64,000 bases of DNA, taken from the NCBI GenBank assembly GCA_029204225.1, contig CM055109.1:37112991-37176990 (forward strand). The letters are read 5' to 3'. The notes below the pieces were generated by a model. The model saw nothing but the letters and a program-made list of their open reading frames with translations, had not been told where the DNA came from and did not search any database. This document shows positions 43,914 to 56,451 of the stretch, piece after piece. The first letter of the stretch is position 1. Every line of letters begins with the position of its first letter. This stretch comes from Diphasiastrum complanatum (lineage: Eukaryota > Streptophyta > Lycopodiopsida > Lycopodiales > Lycopodiaceae). The position numbers were made by a program, and so were the translations under genes.

Positions 43914-46900
43914 ATCCTATTGTGAACACGTTGGGGCATTCTAATTTTTTTATTAATTTTGTATAGTAAAAGGAGCTAAAGGGTAAACCTAGGAGTTAAT
44001 GCACCTGAACTAGACCATCTTGTACCCGAAACATTCGGCAAACTACACAGTAATAATGCTCTTAATTAGAGCTTCCATCTGATACCCATATTGCCCACAA
44101 AAAATAAAAAAAAATGAAAAGAAAAATGAAAAGAAAAAAAGAAAAAACACGTTTTTGAGCGTTTCTACCAGAAACCAGAAATGAGTTTCTGGACCGCGTT
44201 TCTGCACGCGTTTTAGAGTCGTAGTGCAACTATGTTGCGAGGACACAACATGCTATCGAGAAAGCAACACACTTTCTTAAGACTACATTACTACATCCAA
44301 TTTTTTATGTAAGCCGGGCCCAAACAATTAGTGGAGATAGTGCATGAGGTTAGGATGGTTTTAGGCATGTCTAGAGGATCAATAGTAATGAAAGGTGCTT
44401 TTGGGTTATTCCTAGCTTGCATAAGCACATGCACAAAGGGTCTTGAGGCCTATATATGCTAGTGGAAACTCGCCCACCTCCATTCTGGTTTCAGTGCTTT
44501 CATTGCTAGTATTCTCTCTCTACATTTGTGTTACAACCTCTTTCTGCCGCAAACCGTCAAGAGAGGGTTACCCACAAGGAACCAAATGTCACACGATCCA
44601 CCCCGTCGTAGGATCCAATCCAGATCCACCCACCGTGCCCTAGTCCGTGACCTGTGACAAGCGAGATTCAACCTCCAACCCGAACAGAGTCCCATACCAT
44701 TGCCAAGAGCATCGACCATCTCCCACCTCAGGCTAGCACTCATCCTAGTTGTGCACAAGCGCCCACCATCCACCTAAGTAGACAGAATGAATGCTAAAGT
44801 GAGACCTCCTCTCCTTGTATACCTCCAAGGTAGGAATCTCCAAACCTAGTACACATCCTAGATCCCGACACGTGGGAACCATGCAAGTCCACAAGTCACT
44901 GGTCAAGTCAACGGTCCCAGTCAACGTTCAGCTTCAAGTTGGGTTTGGAACCCAAGGGAGTTGGGTCCCTAACATTCCCTCCCCCTTAAAAGACTCTTCT
45001 TCTAACGAAGGAAATATGGGAATCTCAGTCTAAGGTCTCGTTTTGAATCCAAGACTTGGAGAATAAACTAATCAAACATCAAGCGGACACAAAGACCTAG
45101 GCATCGATGGTAGCAGTGATTCCGAAGGCACAACAGCACCTTTTGCAGCAATCATATTGGACATACTATCAAAGGAAGGACATGTTTCATGGGAATCAAT
45201 TTACCAAGACAAGGTCAAGTCACTAAACATCGGATTCTAGAAGGGTGGCTTGTTCATGTAAAAATTTCTTTAAGGACGTCACTTAGAATGGTATGAAGGG
45301 ATGAACAAGCACAATATATATGGCTTCAGCTCTCAATGAGTGACATTGGGCTGGAGAAAGATGTGTTTATTGCTGCCTATAACTTTCCACCAGAGACATC
45401 GTCATTTGTAAATAGTACAAATGCTTCCCCGTACTCAAATTTGTCGTCTAATTATCATTTTCATATTCGTAGAGGGCACAAGCTCTTTTGTTGTGCAGCA
45501 TTTATGCCCACAAAATACAGAAAGTGTGGAGGATTAACTACACCTACATGCTCATCAGCGAGTGATAATGGACCAGTCACATCATACAAAGAGCACCTAC
45601 TAGAGAGCCCCATGAGCCCGTTATTCATAATGACTTGGCAAGATAGCTCACATCCAATGATTACATGTGCCACCTTCCCGATCGAGGGCACATCATAGTT
45701 GATTGTGTAATGGGGTGGTCATCCACTTTAGCCTTTCACATAACTAATCTCATTGGTAACCACCATACCATGTTGTCAAACTATTCCTTCATCTCCTCGC
45801 ATAACTTTGATCTCCCAACCACCAAAACACATAATTGAGACTGGGCCTCATCTCCACATTCCAGCATCTACCTCTCTACCAAGCTTGCCTGAACTCGCTC
45901 CTTGGTTCCAAGCCACATACGCCTCATTTGAAAGCAAGCCAACATTCTCACAAAGAGGCGTGTCACTTGTACAACTGTTAAAACATACAATTGTTCTTTA
46001 TCATCTCTTGAAACTTTGATCTTCTGCATCAGCAACTAATTCTCATTATCGTTCTTGCTTTTCTTAACACTAGTTTTCTTGCTTGCAAAAGCGACAAAGT
46101 CATGGACTATTTGGTTATAGAAAAACCTTCCTTAGGATAGAAGGCTGAATCATCTCCAGAAGTTTGACCAGCTTCCATTTTCTTGTCTCTTCATGCATAT
46201 CACACATATTCCATCCTCAAGTCACTGTTACCTTCAAACGTGTTTGTAACATGAACTTTTAAGCTTTCTTTTTGGGCCCCAAGGCCCGAAAAAAGAACTA
46301 AAGGACCTCCATATCGCCCCCACAGAACTTTCAGAGCCCAATAGAGCCCTCACTCACTTCTATGATCTACCTAAACGTCAATGTTTGATTTGAATGTAGT
46401 TAATAGTTTGGAAACCACAAACCCAGGGTAGATTCAATGCTTTTGCTCATTTCACATGCTCATTAAACCATTTTCATTATATAGTTACGTAACTACTTGT
46501 GAAATTCGTACTCTTTCAAGTTCACAAATTTAATTCAAGACTTCTATGAAATATTTTATCTCCCAACCCCAAAATCAACATACGGGATTATGGGTTTATG
46601 AAAACCCTTAAAAAAACACCTAGAAAAGGTCGGCAACATTTCAAACGCGTTTCAAACAATTTGATGTGCATCAAATCATTTGCTTTTGCATTTCAAAAAA
46701 CAAAATAGAATAATTACATACCGGATTGAGACCGCACAAGAGTGCCATGAAAACAATCTCTTCCCTTATTCCAGCATTAATAGAATCCAATTTCTCAATC
46801 ATCACCTTCAACTTGTTTATGTTCACAACCATCTGTACTGTCAATTTTCTTGCAACTACAAGCGACTGGTGAAGCCCTTAATCTCATAGTGATTCCTTAG

Positions 46901-49900
46901 AGATTCCCAAGCCTCCAAAAAGTTTCTGTGGACTTTACCAAAGCAACAAAAGGTGTTGCCACTAGAAAGTGCCATTTTATCATGTTATAGATCCTTCTAA
47001 CTCCGAATTGTCTTCATTTTAAACTTCCATGTGTGTCAGCCCTAGCCATCAAACATTTAGCCTATCTTGCAAGAAGAGATTCACTCATACGAGACCAGGA
47101 CCCTCTCTTTCTGGAACTCATAACAATCAAAAACTGGAGAGCTAAGAGACCAGAACACCGACAGCCATGTGATGCCTCTTGGCTAGAGCTACTAAGCGAT
47201 TGATTATTTTAAAGCTGAAGTTGCTGCAGTAACTATAGTCCACAGTAGTTTCAGCAAACACTCTTCCAAGTTATGATTCATCAAGAGAATTTCTGGCGTT
47301 TCAATAACAACATTTCACAACATATTAAGCTAAACAAGGTCCAAACCATTCAAAAAGACAACCGCCATAGATGAGCCTCCAAAATATTCCTCAGAAAAAG
47401 ACAACAGTTTTAATTAAATATATCTGCCATTGATATTTCAGCTTTGATTCTCCTTGAAACAAGCAAGAGTTAATGAAACAACGATGAATCGCAAGATGAA
47501 AAGAGAAAAACCACAATACCTGTGTTGGATGAAGCAAAATATAATTTTTGGCAGTAGCCGGATTGTGATTTTCAGCACCTTTGCTCCAATCATAGCTTAC
47601 CTAAAATACCAGATTTCCATAAGATGATTCAGAGCAATGCCACACAGACCTTCCTTCTACACTGCCCATGAGACAGGCTGCTTAGGTTGATCCATATTTT
47701 AAACAAAACAAGCTGGCAAACCACCACACCACCAACCAAACCTTTTCAAACGGTAAAGCCAAGCTAAATCATGTGGTAAAGCTTAAATACAAGACTCAAA
47801 ACCTACAGCATATGCAAAAATCGTCCCATCATTATTGAATGTACTGCACGGTATAGGCAAATTGGATCTTTGCATAGCCTGCACAAACAGTAACGACGTA
47901 TTGTAGCAGAGAAATGACATTATCACAGTCTTGTTTAAGAATTACAGATAGCTTGAGAGAAAATGAAAGATCGCGATGCAGAGGTACCTTCAATCTCTGT
48001 TTGCTATCTTTGTCCCAAAAATTGTAAGCCCCATCCGAGCCAGAAGTTGCAAATGTAGCATGCACCTGCTTACCCACATATGTAGTATGACAAATAGAAA
48101 ACAGAAAGAGGTGATACTTCAACATGGCTGAGACCTCGGTCTCAAATGTCAAACAAATATGAGAAAAGGTCGTACGATCATTACTTATGGATCCAGCCCA
48201 GAAAATCTCAGGCCGTGTAAGCACACCATGTTAAATCAAATCAAAACGTTCTAGCGTCAAGCAAAAGAAGAGATCATTGAGTCAAGTGCAACTTACCTTA
48301 AGAGCTGTTCTATACAAGTGGCAAGATTTTTTATTCAGTTGGAATATTCTGCGTTTATTTGAAATACAATATTGATACCTTCATATTTACAACCTGAGAA
48401 AATATGGAAGCTTCACAAAAGCTTGAAACTTGTGCTTTTATTAGCGAAGATAAGTATCTATTCAAGACTTGAAAAAGATAATGAAATAACAAATCCTCAA
48501 GACTCCCCCTCTGTTATGAGCTCGTGACCAGTGCCAAACCCTAGAGAACACAGATAGGTCAGATACCATAGTCAGGGTCGTGTCCAGCGTACACGACCAA
48601 CAAGGCAAGACAGTGTGAGTAGTGTGCCCCAGCACGGTCCATAGCCATGGCGGGCCTAACACAGCCTAGGGACCCTGTCAGCAGGATAGGGCTCCCAGTT
48701 GGGTCCCGACGTGCAGTCGGCCACGTCAGTGCCACGTGGCCGACACTTGGCAATTGCATGCTACCAGTCCTCACACTGGGCTAGGAGGGGCTTACTCTAT
48801 ATCAGGGAGTAGGCAAAGTTGGGTGGATCAGTTAGTGTTTGCCCTACTGTGGTGTTAGAGCTCCATAGTTAGCGAGGTTGTTTGTAGACGGGCTATTTAA
48901 ATTGTACGGTCTACCTTCCGGCATAGTCAGCGACCGGGACAGTAAGTTTACTGGAAATTTTTAGAGGGCAGTATTCCATCATCTCCATACTAAACTTAAT
49001 ATGAGTACCACCGACCATCCACAGACGGACGGTCAAACAGAGAGGGTAAAACAGGTGCTGAAGGATATGCTTCGTGCATACGTCAGCAAGAAGCAGACTA
49101 ATTGGGAGGAGTATCTCTCGAAATTAGAGTTTGCTTACAACAATACCAAACATTCAGCTACGGGATACAGCCCATTTATGCTGATGTACGGTTTTCAGCC
49201 ACGCTCACCCACAACTATAGGGTTTAAACAGAAAAAAGTTGAAGCAGCCAAAAACTTTTTAGAGGACCTAAACCAGATGATAGAACATGCTAAGCGTAGC
49301 ATTAGGCAGTCCCAGGATCGAGCCAGGCATTATGCAGATCCACACAGACAGGATGTGCAGTTCTCCACTGGTGAGAAAGTCTACTTGAGAGTCCCAGTCG
49401 ACTATAAAACCCTCAAATCAGGAGTGTGTGCTAAGTTGTCTCCAAGGTATTGTGGTCCCTTTACCAAGAGTAGGAGACTAGGCGAGGTCACCTATGAACT
49501 AGAACTCTCACACAGCAGTAAGGTTTTTCCAGTCTTTCATGTAAGTCAGTTACGAAAAGCCTTAGCTGGGATCAGAAAATCTGGTAGGGGACAGTGTTCT
49601 AGTTCTCCCATTGGATCCTCAGCAACCTCCACATGAACCAGAGGAGATTCTTGATAGTAGAGAGACGCAGACTCGTCATACTCTATACCGAGAATATCTG
49701 GTTAAGTGGAATGATCAGCCTGTTGAGAATGCCACTTGGGAAAGAGGCAGCGTCCTTCAAAAGATTTTTCTAGACTTTGTCTTGGAGGACCAAGACGGTT
49801 CTTAAGGGGGAGGGAGTGTTACGAGCTCGTGACCGGTGCCGAACCCTAGAGAACACAGATAGGTCAGATACCACAGTCAGGGTCGTGTACGTTGATTTTT

Positions 49901-51961
49901 CCAGACTTTGCCTTAGAGGACCAAGACGGTTCTTAAGGGGGAGGGAGTGTTACGAGCTCGTGACCAGTGCCGAACCCTAGAGAACACAGATAGGTCAGAT
50001 ACCACAGTCAGGGTCGTGTCCAGCGTACACGACCAACAGGGCAAGACAGTGTGAGTAGTGTGCCCCAGCACGATCCATAGCCATGGCGGGCCTAACACAG
50101 CCTAGGGACCCTGTCAGCAAGATAGGGCTCCCAGTTGGGTCCCGACGTGCAGTCGGCCACGTCAGTGACACGTGGCCGACACTTGGCAGTTGCATGCTAC
50201 CAGCCCTCACACTGGGCTAGGAGGGACTTACTCTATATCAGGGAGAAGGCAAGGTTGGGTGGATCAATTAGTGTTTGCCCTACTGTGGTGTTAGGATCTA
50301 TTACACCCTCATATGATTGACACACACACAAATTTGAACTCTCAGCAACAAAATTTGCAGTGAAAATATAATGAGGTAATGAAAATATAATGAGGCAGGC
50401 AGGCCAGACATGTTTCCAATGCTATGAACCAGAAATAAACATCTTCAGAAGTAAAATCTCCTTTAAGTTTCTGTTTTTGGTTCTCTGCAATAAATGACAG
50501 GAGAAAACTTGATACCTCCTTCAAAATCGCCCTATATCTACTGCATAAAGGATGCCCTAAAAACCACTTTTCTAAGCCTTCTTGACAGCGAGCATAAATG
50601 CTTCAGGCAAATTGTATAAAAAGTTGCTGTTTATTGCCAAAAAATATAATTCAAGGGGTTGTAGATTCCGCCACGCTCAAGAGCACGTTAACCTTACCAA
50701 CATCAACTATTGCCACAAAAGTTCAGATAAACCAGTGACTGAACTGACAGTAATAGAAAAACTCTAGCTTTAAGAGTTAGTCCGATTTAAATAGTCATCT
50801 CAATAATAAGACATCTTATCATCAGTGACAATTTATCGTGAAAAAGTTCAATTTCTAAGCTAGGATTTACAAACTCATTCCTCAAAATCACATAGATTTT
50901 CCTTGATGGACCCTTAAATTGAGGACCTTACCAAAGATAAGAAAAAAACGTCAGATTTATCTTGTGTCGATCTTGAGTGGCATTGCAATAAGCAGAATCA
51001 TCAAGTCAAATACATGTTCAAACGAGTTAAATTTAAACATGGGGAAGGTTCCCTAAGGGAGTAATTAGGACCCTCTTCAGAATGGATTTTCTTACTTACT
51101 TTTGAAGGATCTGCTTCAATAAGAAGTTCAGTTGCGTCAAAGAACATGATAGCTTAATGTGGGGACAAAAGCATGGAAACGCAGGAAGGAACTTCAAAGG
51201 GCGATGGCATCCACTTCATTTTCTCAATAAACATGAATATCACATCACGAAACAAACAGATATTCCAAGAAAAAACATCCATGTCCATGTTTTTCCCTGG
51301 CACCATAATTGGAACTTAGAAGCTTGTTCAGTATTAACAATCACCTTTGCCCGTTAATCAGATAAATTCAATGCATTACACCTTGGAAACTGATTCAATA
51401 GATGAACTTTCGCACAAAAAATGTAACTTGTGTTATCCGGACCCTCATGGGGCTACATTCGTACTACAAATAACAATCTGTGAGACTGATTCATGAAAAA
51501 CTTCAAAAAATTATGAGACAGTCCACTTACGCAGAATCAGGACATTGATTTCCTATTGCTTAACATCTGAAAAAGTCTTGACGCTTATCACAAAACCCAT
51601 GTATGCGAAAATTAGTATGCAAAACAAACTAGAAGATACAGAAATTTTATCCAAACCCTACCCATAAGAAATACATCACAGTTAGTATCATAAATTACTG
51701 GAGTAAAGTTGCAATCAATAACAAAAATATTATGAGATCAAGCAGCAACGAATGAATCCCAAAATTATTTTAATTAGCACAGCAAACTCACAACCATGAT
51801 GACGATTGTCTATTTGTTTAAAAGTAACGTACAGGATGAAAATTGATGGCATTCACTGCATAAATTTCATTGCCATCTCTATGGCACTTGAAAGTAAAAT
51901 TTTTAGCCTGTTGAGCATCATCAATATGCTGTACTGCCACTCTTCCTTCAATTGAACCAAC
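42941..51961 (-). CDS. RAE1: RAE1 mRNA export factor, last five coding exons (partial)
   Basis: RAE1 is a WD40 beta-propeller that binds nucleoporin NUP98 at the nuclear pore and acts in mRNA export. Exons on the minus strand: 51961-51833 (43 codons, [20 protein letters not shown]...), 48065-47988 (26 codons, [19 protein letters not shown]), 47878-47807 (24 codons, [16 protein letters not shown]), 47600-47520 (27 codons, [16 protein letters not shown]) and 42991-42941 (16 codons and stop, [12 protein letters not shown]). All junctions are GT-AG and all exons are multiples of three in one phase. The pieces join to the C-terminal third of RAE1 with no gap or stop. Introns are 3767, 109, 206 and 4528 bp; the two large ones carry transposon debris. 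Upstream exons were not found up to 64000. Probably a working gene. Confidence 0.93.
43690..43856. repeat. Degenerate about 60-bp minisatellite in RAE1 intron
   Basis: Two to three imperfect copies of a block with CCACTGGCTGGAGG, GCAGAGYGATGGAG and CTAGRCCATCG. Confidence 0.7.
43857..43910. repeat. (GA)n microsatellite
   Basis: About 27 GA units directly after the minisatellite, in the last large RAE1 intron. Confidence 0.97.
44400..44974 (-). repeat. Gypsy 3' LTR, minus orientation, inside RAE1 intron
   Basis: The minus strand reads TTTTAAGGGGGAGGGAA then TGTTAGGGACCCAAC, a polypurine tract and LTR start. The flanking pol end (AACGAGACCTTAGACTGAG) and the LTR match the gypsy element ending near 59384. 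The outer end, near 44400, is uncertain. Confidence 0.7.
45336..45460 (+). pseudogene. Possible LINE endonuclease fragment
   Basis: [20 protein letters not shown], followed by a short Asn/Ser-rich part, resembles the strand before the catalytic region of LINE apurinic endonucleases. Too short to be sure. Confidence 0.35.
45461..47519. other. RAE1 intron, no gene recognised
   Basis: No other coding domain is seen. A plus-strand frame at 45753-46019 has no recognised match. Confidence 0.4.
47520..47600 (-). CDS. RAE1: RAE1 internal exon ([12 protein letters not shown])
   Basis: 81 bp, acceptor TTTTAG, donor GTATTG. It begins GTAAGC, which could be mistaken for a donor; the reading frame fixes the boundary. 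Confidence 0.92.
47807..47878 (-). CDS. RAE1: RAE1 internal exon ([10 protein letters not shown])
   Basis: 72 bp, acceptor TGTGCAG, donor GTAGGT; part of a WD40 blade. Confidence 0.92.
47988..48065 (-). CDS. RAE1: RAE1 internal exon ([14 protein letters not shown])
   Basis: 78 bp, acceptor AAGCAG, donor GTACCT; contains the WD-like motif NFWDKDS. Confidence 0.93.
48512..48866 (+). repeat. Left LTR of deleted gypsy element
   Basis: Matches the right LTR over about 350 bp, then ends short of the terminal GATCTATTACA. Confidence 0.85.
48867..49804 (+). pseudogene. Gypsy integrase C-terminal half and pol end
   Basis: [31 protein letters not shown] then a stop in place of Trp, [31 protein letters not shown], and [10 protein letters not shown]. 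After a frame break, [17 protein letters not shown] is a chromodomain-like end. Catalytic residues SD and the Q-T-E motif are visible. Confidence 0.85.
49948..50305 (+). repeat. Right LTR of deleted gypsy element
   Basis: 358 bp, TGTTA...TTACA ends, followed by the CCCTC target-site copy. Confidence 0.85.
50311..51832. other. RAE1 intron, no gene recognised
   Basis: AT-rich and without coding signal beyond short chance frames. Confidence 0.5.
51833..51961 (-). CDS. RAE1: RAE1 internal exon (GSIEGRVAV...INFHP)
   Basis: 129 bp, acceptor TCTACAG, donor GTACGT. The next exon lies 3.8 kb away across a gypsy insertion. Confidence 0.93.
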
Positions 51962-54240
51962 CTGTAGAAAAGACCAGTCAGGCCACCTTATCAAGCTAAA
52001 GAGCAATATGATCATTACCAACAAAGGAACTTCCAAAATGAATCTAATATCAACATCGGACCCAAAAAGATATTAAAGAGTAAAACAGACCCATTTCTGC
52101 ATCACTGAATCTATGACCCAGCACATTATATTTTGTTAATCTAGCAGTAGTTCTACTTCTAGCCTTTTGTACAATGAACAAGAAATTCATCCCAATAGCT
52201 ACTCTTCTTTTGCTAAAAATATTATTTTGCACCCCAATTGATGTCTAGCAATGACATTATTATTGGCCCACCGCTGGGTACCTAAAACACCATCTCTGTG
52301 CCAAGCCAACGTGGATGACTAAGGGCTAACATATTTTAAAGCCTCCAACATCTATAGCTCCCAAAAAAACTCTGCCGCGAGTGTGGATGTAGACATTGCT
52401 ATAAAACCCATCCACTGAAAGTTAATCCTAGAGTACCATTAAACTGGGTTGCGATCCACTCATCAGAGAGAAATAGAAACGCACACCAAGAAACACCGAG
52501 AGCCTATCCTAATGTAAGGGAAGAGACAATATCAGAAGATCAAGCATGGGATCTAAGACGCACAAATTGAGGAAGCTGCTGAAGCTGTAGAAAAGACGGC
52601 AATAGAATCATGCAATTTCAGCATCTCTTATCAGTCATGCCTTTTGGTCAACTTTGACAAGACTAAGATAGTGAACTTTGAACCCTTATCTTACCTACAA
52701 AAGGATTGCAAGCTCCATTGAAATGTCTGCTTAGACAACAAGCATGATCAAGATGGAAAAGTGTACTTTGCTACGGAAGTGGCTTATTATATATAGAATA
52801 GACCTGCGGTAGTGAAATGTATATTATTATAGAATAGACCTGCGGTAGTGGCAATAAAAAAAGAGTTATTTAAAACGTTGGTTTCATAGGTCTTTCTCTA
52901 TGGGTGTTAGTGTTGCATTCAAACGGGTTTGAAATTTTATCAAACTAATATAAAACCTCGACATTTTAAGAGCATTTGAAACCGCAATATTTCAAACTAT
53001 AGTTTTTTTGCTCCAAGGCCACAAAAAAGAGGCCAAAAGGGTGCCCTTATGAATATCATGGCCCCATCAAAGGGATTCTGACTTCTTGCATGAGAATAAA
53101 AATATACGACACTTTACTCCATTTTCTTCGCTGGAATCCACCTTACCCCACTACAATATGTACCTGTGATGAGGGTGATTGACTACATTTGAAAGGGTCA
53201 GCAATTTACGAAAAGATCAACTCTCAAAGATGGCATGTTGGCTTTAAGGTGGTAATAGCTTGGCACTCAAAACTGGATTCATGTAGTGGCAAAACTCTAT
53301 GGGAATTGAGATTTTTCTTGAAAGAAAAATTCACCAAAGTTCTATGCAAATAGCCTTGAAGAAGAGCATCTTTTTTATAAAGAAGGGATAAATGGGAAGT
53401 GGTCAATCTATCAATAGCTTCCAAAACTATGTTGTCATGAAGAGCCATTTGACTAGAATGTAGAAGATGAGCTCAAATTTGATGAAATGAAGATGACATG
53501 CATAACCCTAATCTTGGGCTTCCAAAAGCACTCTATATGTCTTAAAAACAAATCCTAAACACTTATAAGAGATCATAAAAGATCGAGAAGAAATGAATCT
53601 GCAATCCTTCTGCTCATTAAGGAATTCTATGAACATTGACAACAAGACAATGTAGCAATTTAGACTCTTGTTTCAACTTAATCTAAAATCTGTTTTCCAT
53701 CACATGATATGTTAGACAAATTACATTCACATTGAAACTTAAAACAGATTTTGTAAGTAGATGAAATGATTAAGAATTAACACTAGGAAAAAATTTTCAT
53801 CAAGTCAAACTCAGCTGATGGTTTTTATAATTATCTTTTAGCCCATCAATCTTCTTAAACATCATTCATATCTACAAATCATTAGGGAGAAAATAAATTT
53901 TCTTGAACCATATTATGGAATATGAATGTTAGTAAGAAGTATGCGATTTCACAGCAATGCACTAATTCACATGATCTAAGATAATAGACAGTAAAGGGGA
54001 ATCAATCAAGTTCTGCTGGGAAAAATGAGTTTGTCTCCTTAGTAAGAAAGGAGAAGTAGAACCTCAATGGGATTTAACTATGGAACGCAAGAGCCAACAA
54101 ATCATCTTAAGCAAAGTTTTAACCAAAAGTTATTAAGAAGTTCAACAAAAGTACGTGAACGCAACTAAAAATCCAAGCATATAAGAAATTTATGTAGCTA
54201 CTTTATGCCCAACCAAACACCACATGGTGAGAGTGCTCTT
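51962..54240. other. Probable RAE1 upstream intron
   Basis: I searched both strands for further RAE1 exons and found none. A dispersed repeat lies at 52375-52505. A minus-strand frame at 53224-53448 has no recognised domain. Confidence 0.4.
52375..52505. repeat. Dispersed repeat, copy 2
   Basis: Same order of blocks as 18145-18290 (GAGTGTGGAT, ACCATTAAACTGG, GATCCAC, ACACCGAG). Confidence 0.6.
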
Positions 54241-54280
54241 CTTCTCTTGCTCTTTGATTATCCTCTTTCACGATTGAGTC

Positions 54281-54700
54281 ATGGATCCTAGCCCTTCCAC
54301 ACAGCCTACGTCTCCACATGCAAAGGATCAACAGGATCTTAGGGAACTGACCCAATTAAGGCAAATACTGCACCAGCCCCTGTTTACGCCTGAAATCTTC
54401 ATTGGGGAAAAGCAAGACACGTCGTGGATTGATCGGTGGAATTCACATTTTTCCATGCACGATTCTTCCGCAACAACAAGATCAACCTGGCTATTATGTA
54501 CCTGCGAGGTAAAGCATTTACATGGTGGCAAGATTTGAGAGGAAAACCCGAAGCTCCTAAGACATGGGAAGATTTTTGCAAGACCTTCAAGGCGGCCTTT
54601 CTTCCTATCCTGGATGACTTCGAGTTTTATTATCATTATGCGACGACACATCTGGGGATCCGGCCCCTTGATCAATATTTGCAAGAGTTCTAGAAGGTAT
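54281..54700 (+). pseudogene. Gypsy gag relic
   Basis: MDPSPSTQPTSPHAKD, a frameshift near 54450, then YLRGKAFTWWQDL, TWEDFCKTFKAAFLP and LDQYLQEF, which is the core of the retrotransposon gag domain. No pol follows; the next unit is a hAT relic. Confidence 0.8.
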
Positions 54701-54974
54701 ATTCTTGTTTTGCAACTAGGATAGATCCTCTTTTGGTTAAAGATTACCAGCTAGAGGTAAGGAGCCAGTGACCCCATCATGAGATGGAGAACAGTCAACC
54801 CATGGATGCTTCTACAAGTCCTACACAAAAAAGAGAGGTCAAGCTGCAAATAGTGGTGATTTGACAGCCGCATGGGCCTTAGAAAAGAAAAACAAATTTT
54901 GAACTGCTTGTAGGAAATTTTTTTATGCAAATGCAATTTCTTTCAATGTAATCAAGAGCAGATATTTTCAAGAT

Positions 54975-56451
54975 ATGTTGAGAACTGCAGGAGAGGTTGG
55001 TGGTTCGGTGAAAGCCCCTTCTTATGAGGCTATTAGGGTGAAAGAGCTGCGAGAGGAGACAAAATTGCTTACGAGGGAGCTGCAAATGGTGAAGGATAAG
55101 TGGGTCAAATATGGGAGCACGATCGTATGTGATGGTTGGTCTGACACACGTAGACGACCTATCATTAACTTTGTTGCTATTAATATCTATGGTTCTATCT
55201 TTTTATGTAGTGTGGATGCTAGTGGGTTGGCAAAATCAGGTTTGTAAATCTATTAACATTTAAAAGAAATCATTGGCAAAATAGGAGAGCACAATGTGGT
55301 ACAAGTTGTAATGGATAATGCCAGCAATTGTTTGCGCGTTGGTGAGATGCTAGAGGAGGAGTATCTGAAGACTTTTTTCACACATTGCACTTGCCATTGT
55401 CTGGATTTGTTGTTTGAGGACATCGAAGAACTAGATTGGGTAGCTCATGGTTTGCAAAAGGCACGGAAAATAGTGAATTCATCACATGTCATCAGAGGGT
55501 GCTAGGTGTTTTTCGAAAAGTAAGCAAACGTGAGCTTTTGGAGCCAGCTGAAACACGCTTTGCCTACATCTACATTGTGCTTGCAAATCTCTTGGAGGTA
55601 GAAGTTGCCCTTAGGCGGTTGGTGGTCCATGAGGAGTGGCATAACTTGAAGTCCATGTACCTCTTTTGATACCGATCAAATACGTGTGATAGAGAGCCTT
55701 TGCCTTGAGAGATGGGACATGATGCATTCTCCTTTACATGCTGCAACATTTGCTTTGCATCCACAGTAGTTGGATATGGGGCAAGAGACCGTTGTCGAGG
55801 TTGACAAGGGATGGAAAAGGGTTGTAGAGAGATACTCCAGTGGAAATTCCACATATAAAATTGTTAAATCAAATGGACATGTACAGGAATGGGCAAGGGC
55901 CATTTGGTCGGTCAGTGGCACACTTGGCATCTCAGAGGCAGACGGGTGTGCGTTGGTGGGAGTCCTTTGGAGCCTCCACACCCGAATTGCAAAGGTTGGC
56001 AATCAAGATACTTAGCCAGGGAAGTACGTCGTCTCCTTGTGAGAGAAATTGGAGTACCTTCTCCTTGATTCATACCAAGAGGAGAAATAGGTTGAAGCCA
56101 TCCACCCTTGACATGTTGGTCTTTGTGCATTTCAATCTTCATGTCCTTGACAAGATCAAGGCACGAGAGTTTGAGAAGATGGAACTAACTTTGCAACAAG
56201 TCGAGGGAGAGCGAGACGAGGACCAATTGCTGGTGTTGGAGGCTGAGAGAGCCGACATAGAAGAGGGCTTGGAGATACAGGATATTACCCAGGCTGCTAG
56301 GGATATTGAGATGGGCATGACTTCCACTTCCTCTCATGCTTCTTCATTTGTTCTTGCTGACCTTGAGGATCTTGATGAGGATGAGGAAATTGTTGATTTA
56401 CAAGATGATGTTGAGGATGCTCATGTTGTCATACCACTTGAGGACGATTGA
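54975..56451 (+). pseudogene. hAT-family transposase, decayed
   Basis: A DUF659-type segment reads WVKYGSTIVCDGWSDTRRRP (first catalytic Asp region) and INFVAINIYGSIFL. It is followed by VVMDNASNCLRVGEML (second Asp) and HCTCHCLDLLFEDI. The C-terminal hAT dimerisation region gives SSPCERNWSTFSLIHTKRRN and an acidic tail ending near 56451. At least three frame changes separate the blocks. Terminal inverted repeats were not identified. Confidence 0.85.

Larger units (their letters stand above)
48512..50305 (+). mobile_element. Internally deleted gypsy element with CCCTC duplication
   Basis: The left LTR begins TGTTATGAG at 48512; the right LTR begins TGTTACGAG at 49948 and ends TTACA at 50305. 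CCCTC flanks both sides (48507-48511 and 50306-50310). Between the LTRs only the second half of integrase and the end of pol remain. The left LTR has lost its last bases and is joined directly to integrase near 48867. The polypurine tract and LTR start are tandemly duplicated (about 128 bp, 49764-49890 repeated to 50020). It sits inside an RAE1 intron. Confidence 0.85.

Noticed and set aside
43682-43939. Frame with a long Ser-Leu run
   Set aside because: Product of the (GA)n microsatellite.
44443-44773. Short frames inside the gypsy LTR on both strands
   Set aside because: LTR sequence; no protein similarity.
48559-48774. Repeated frame also found at 49995-50210
   Set aside because: Same LTR sequence read twice; not a gene.
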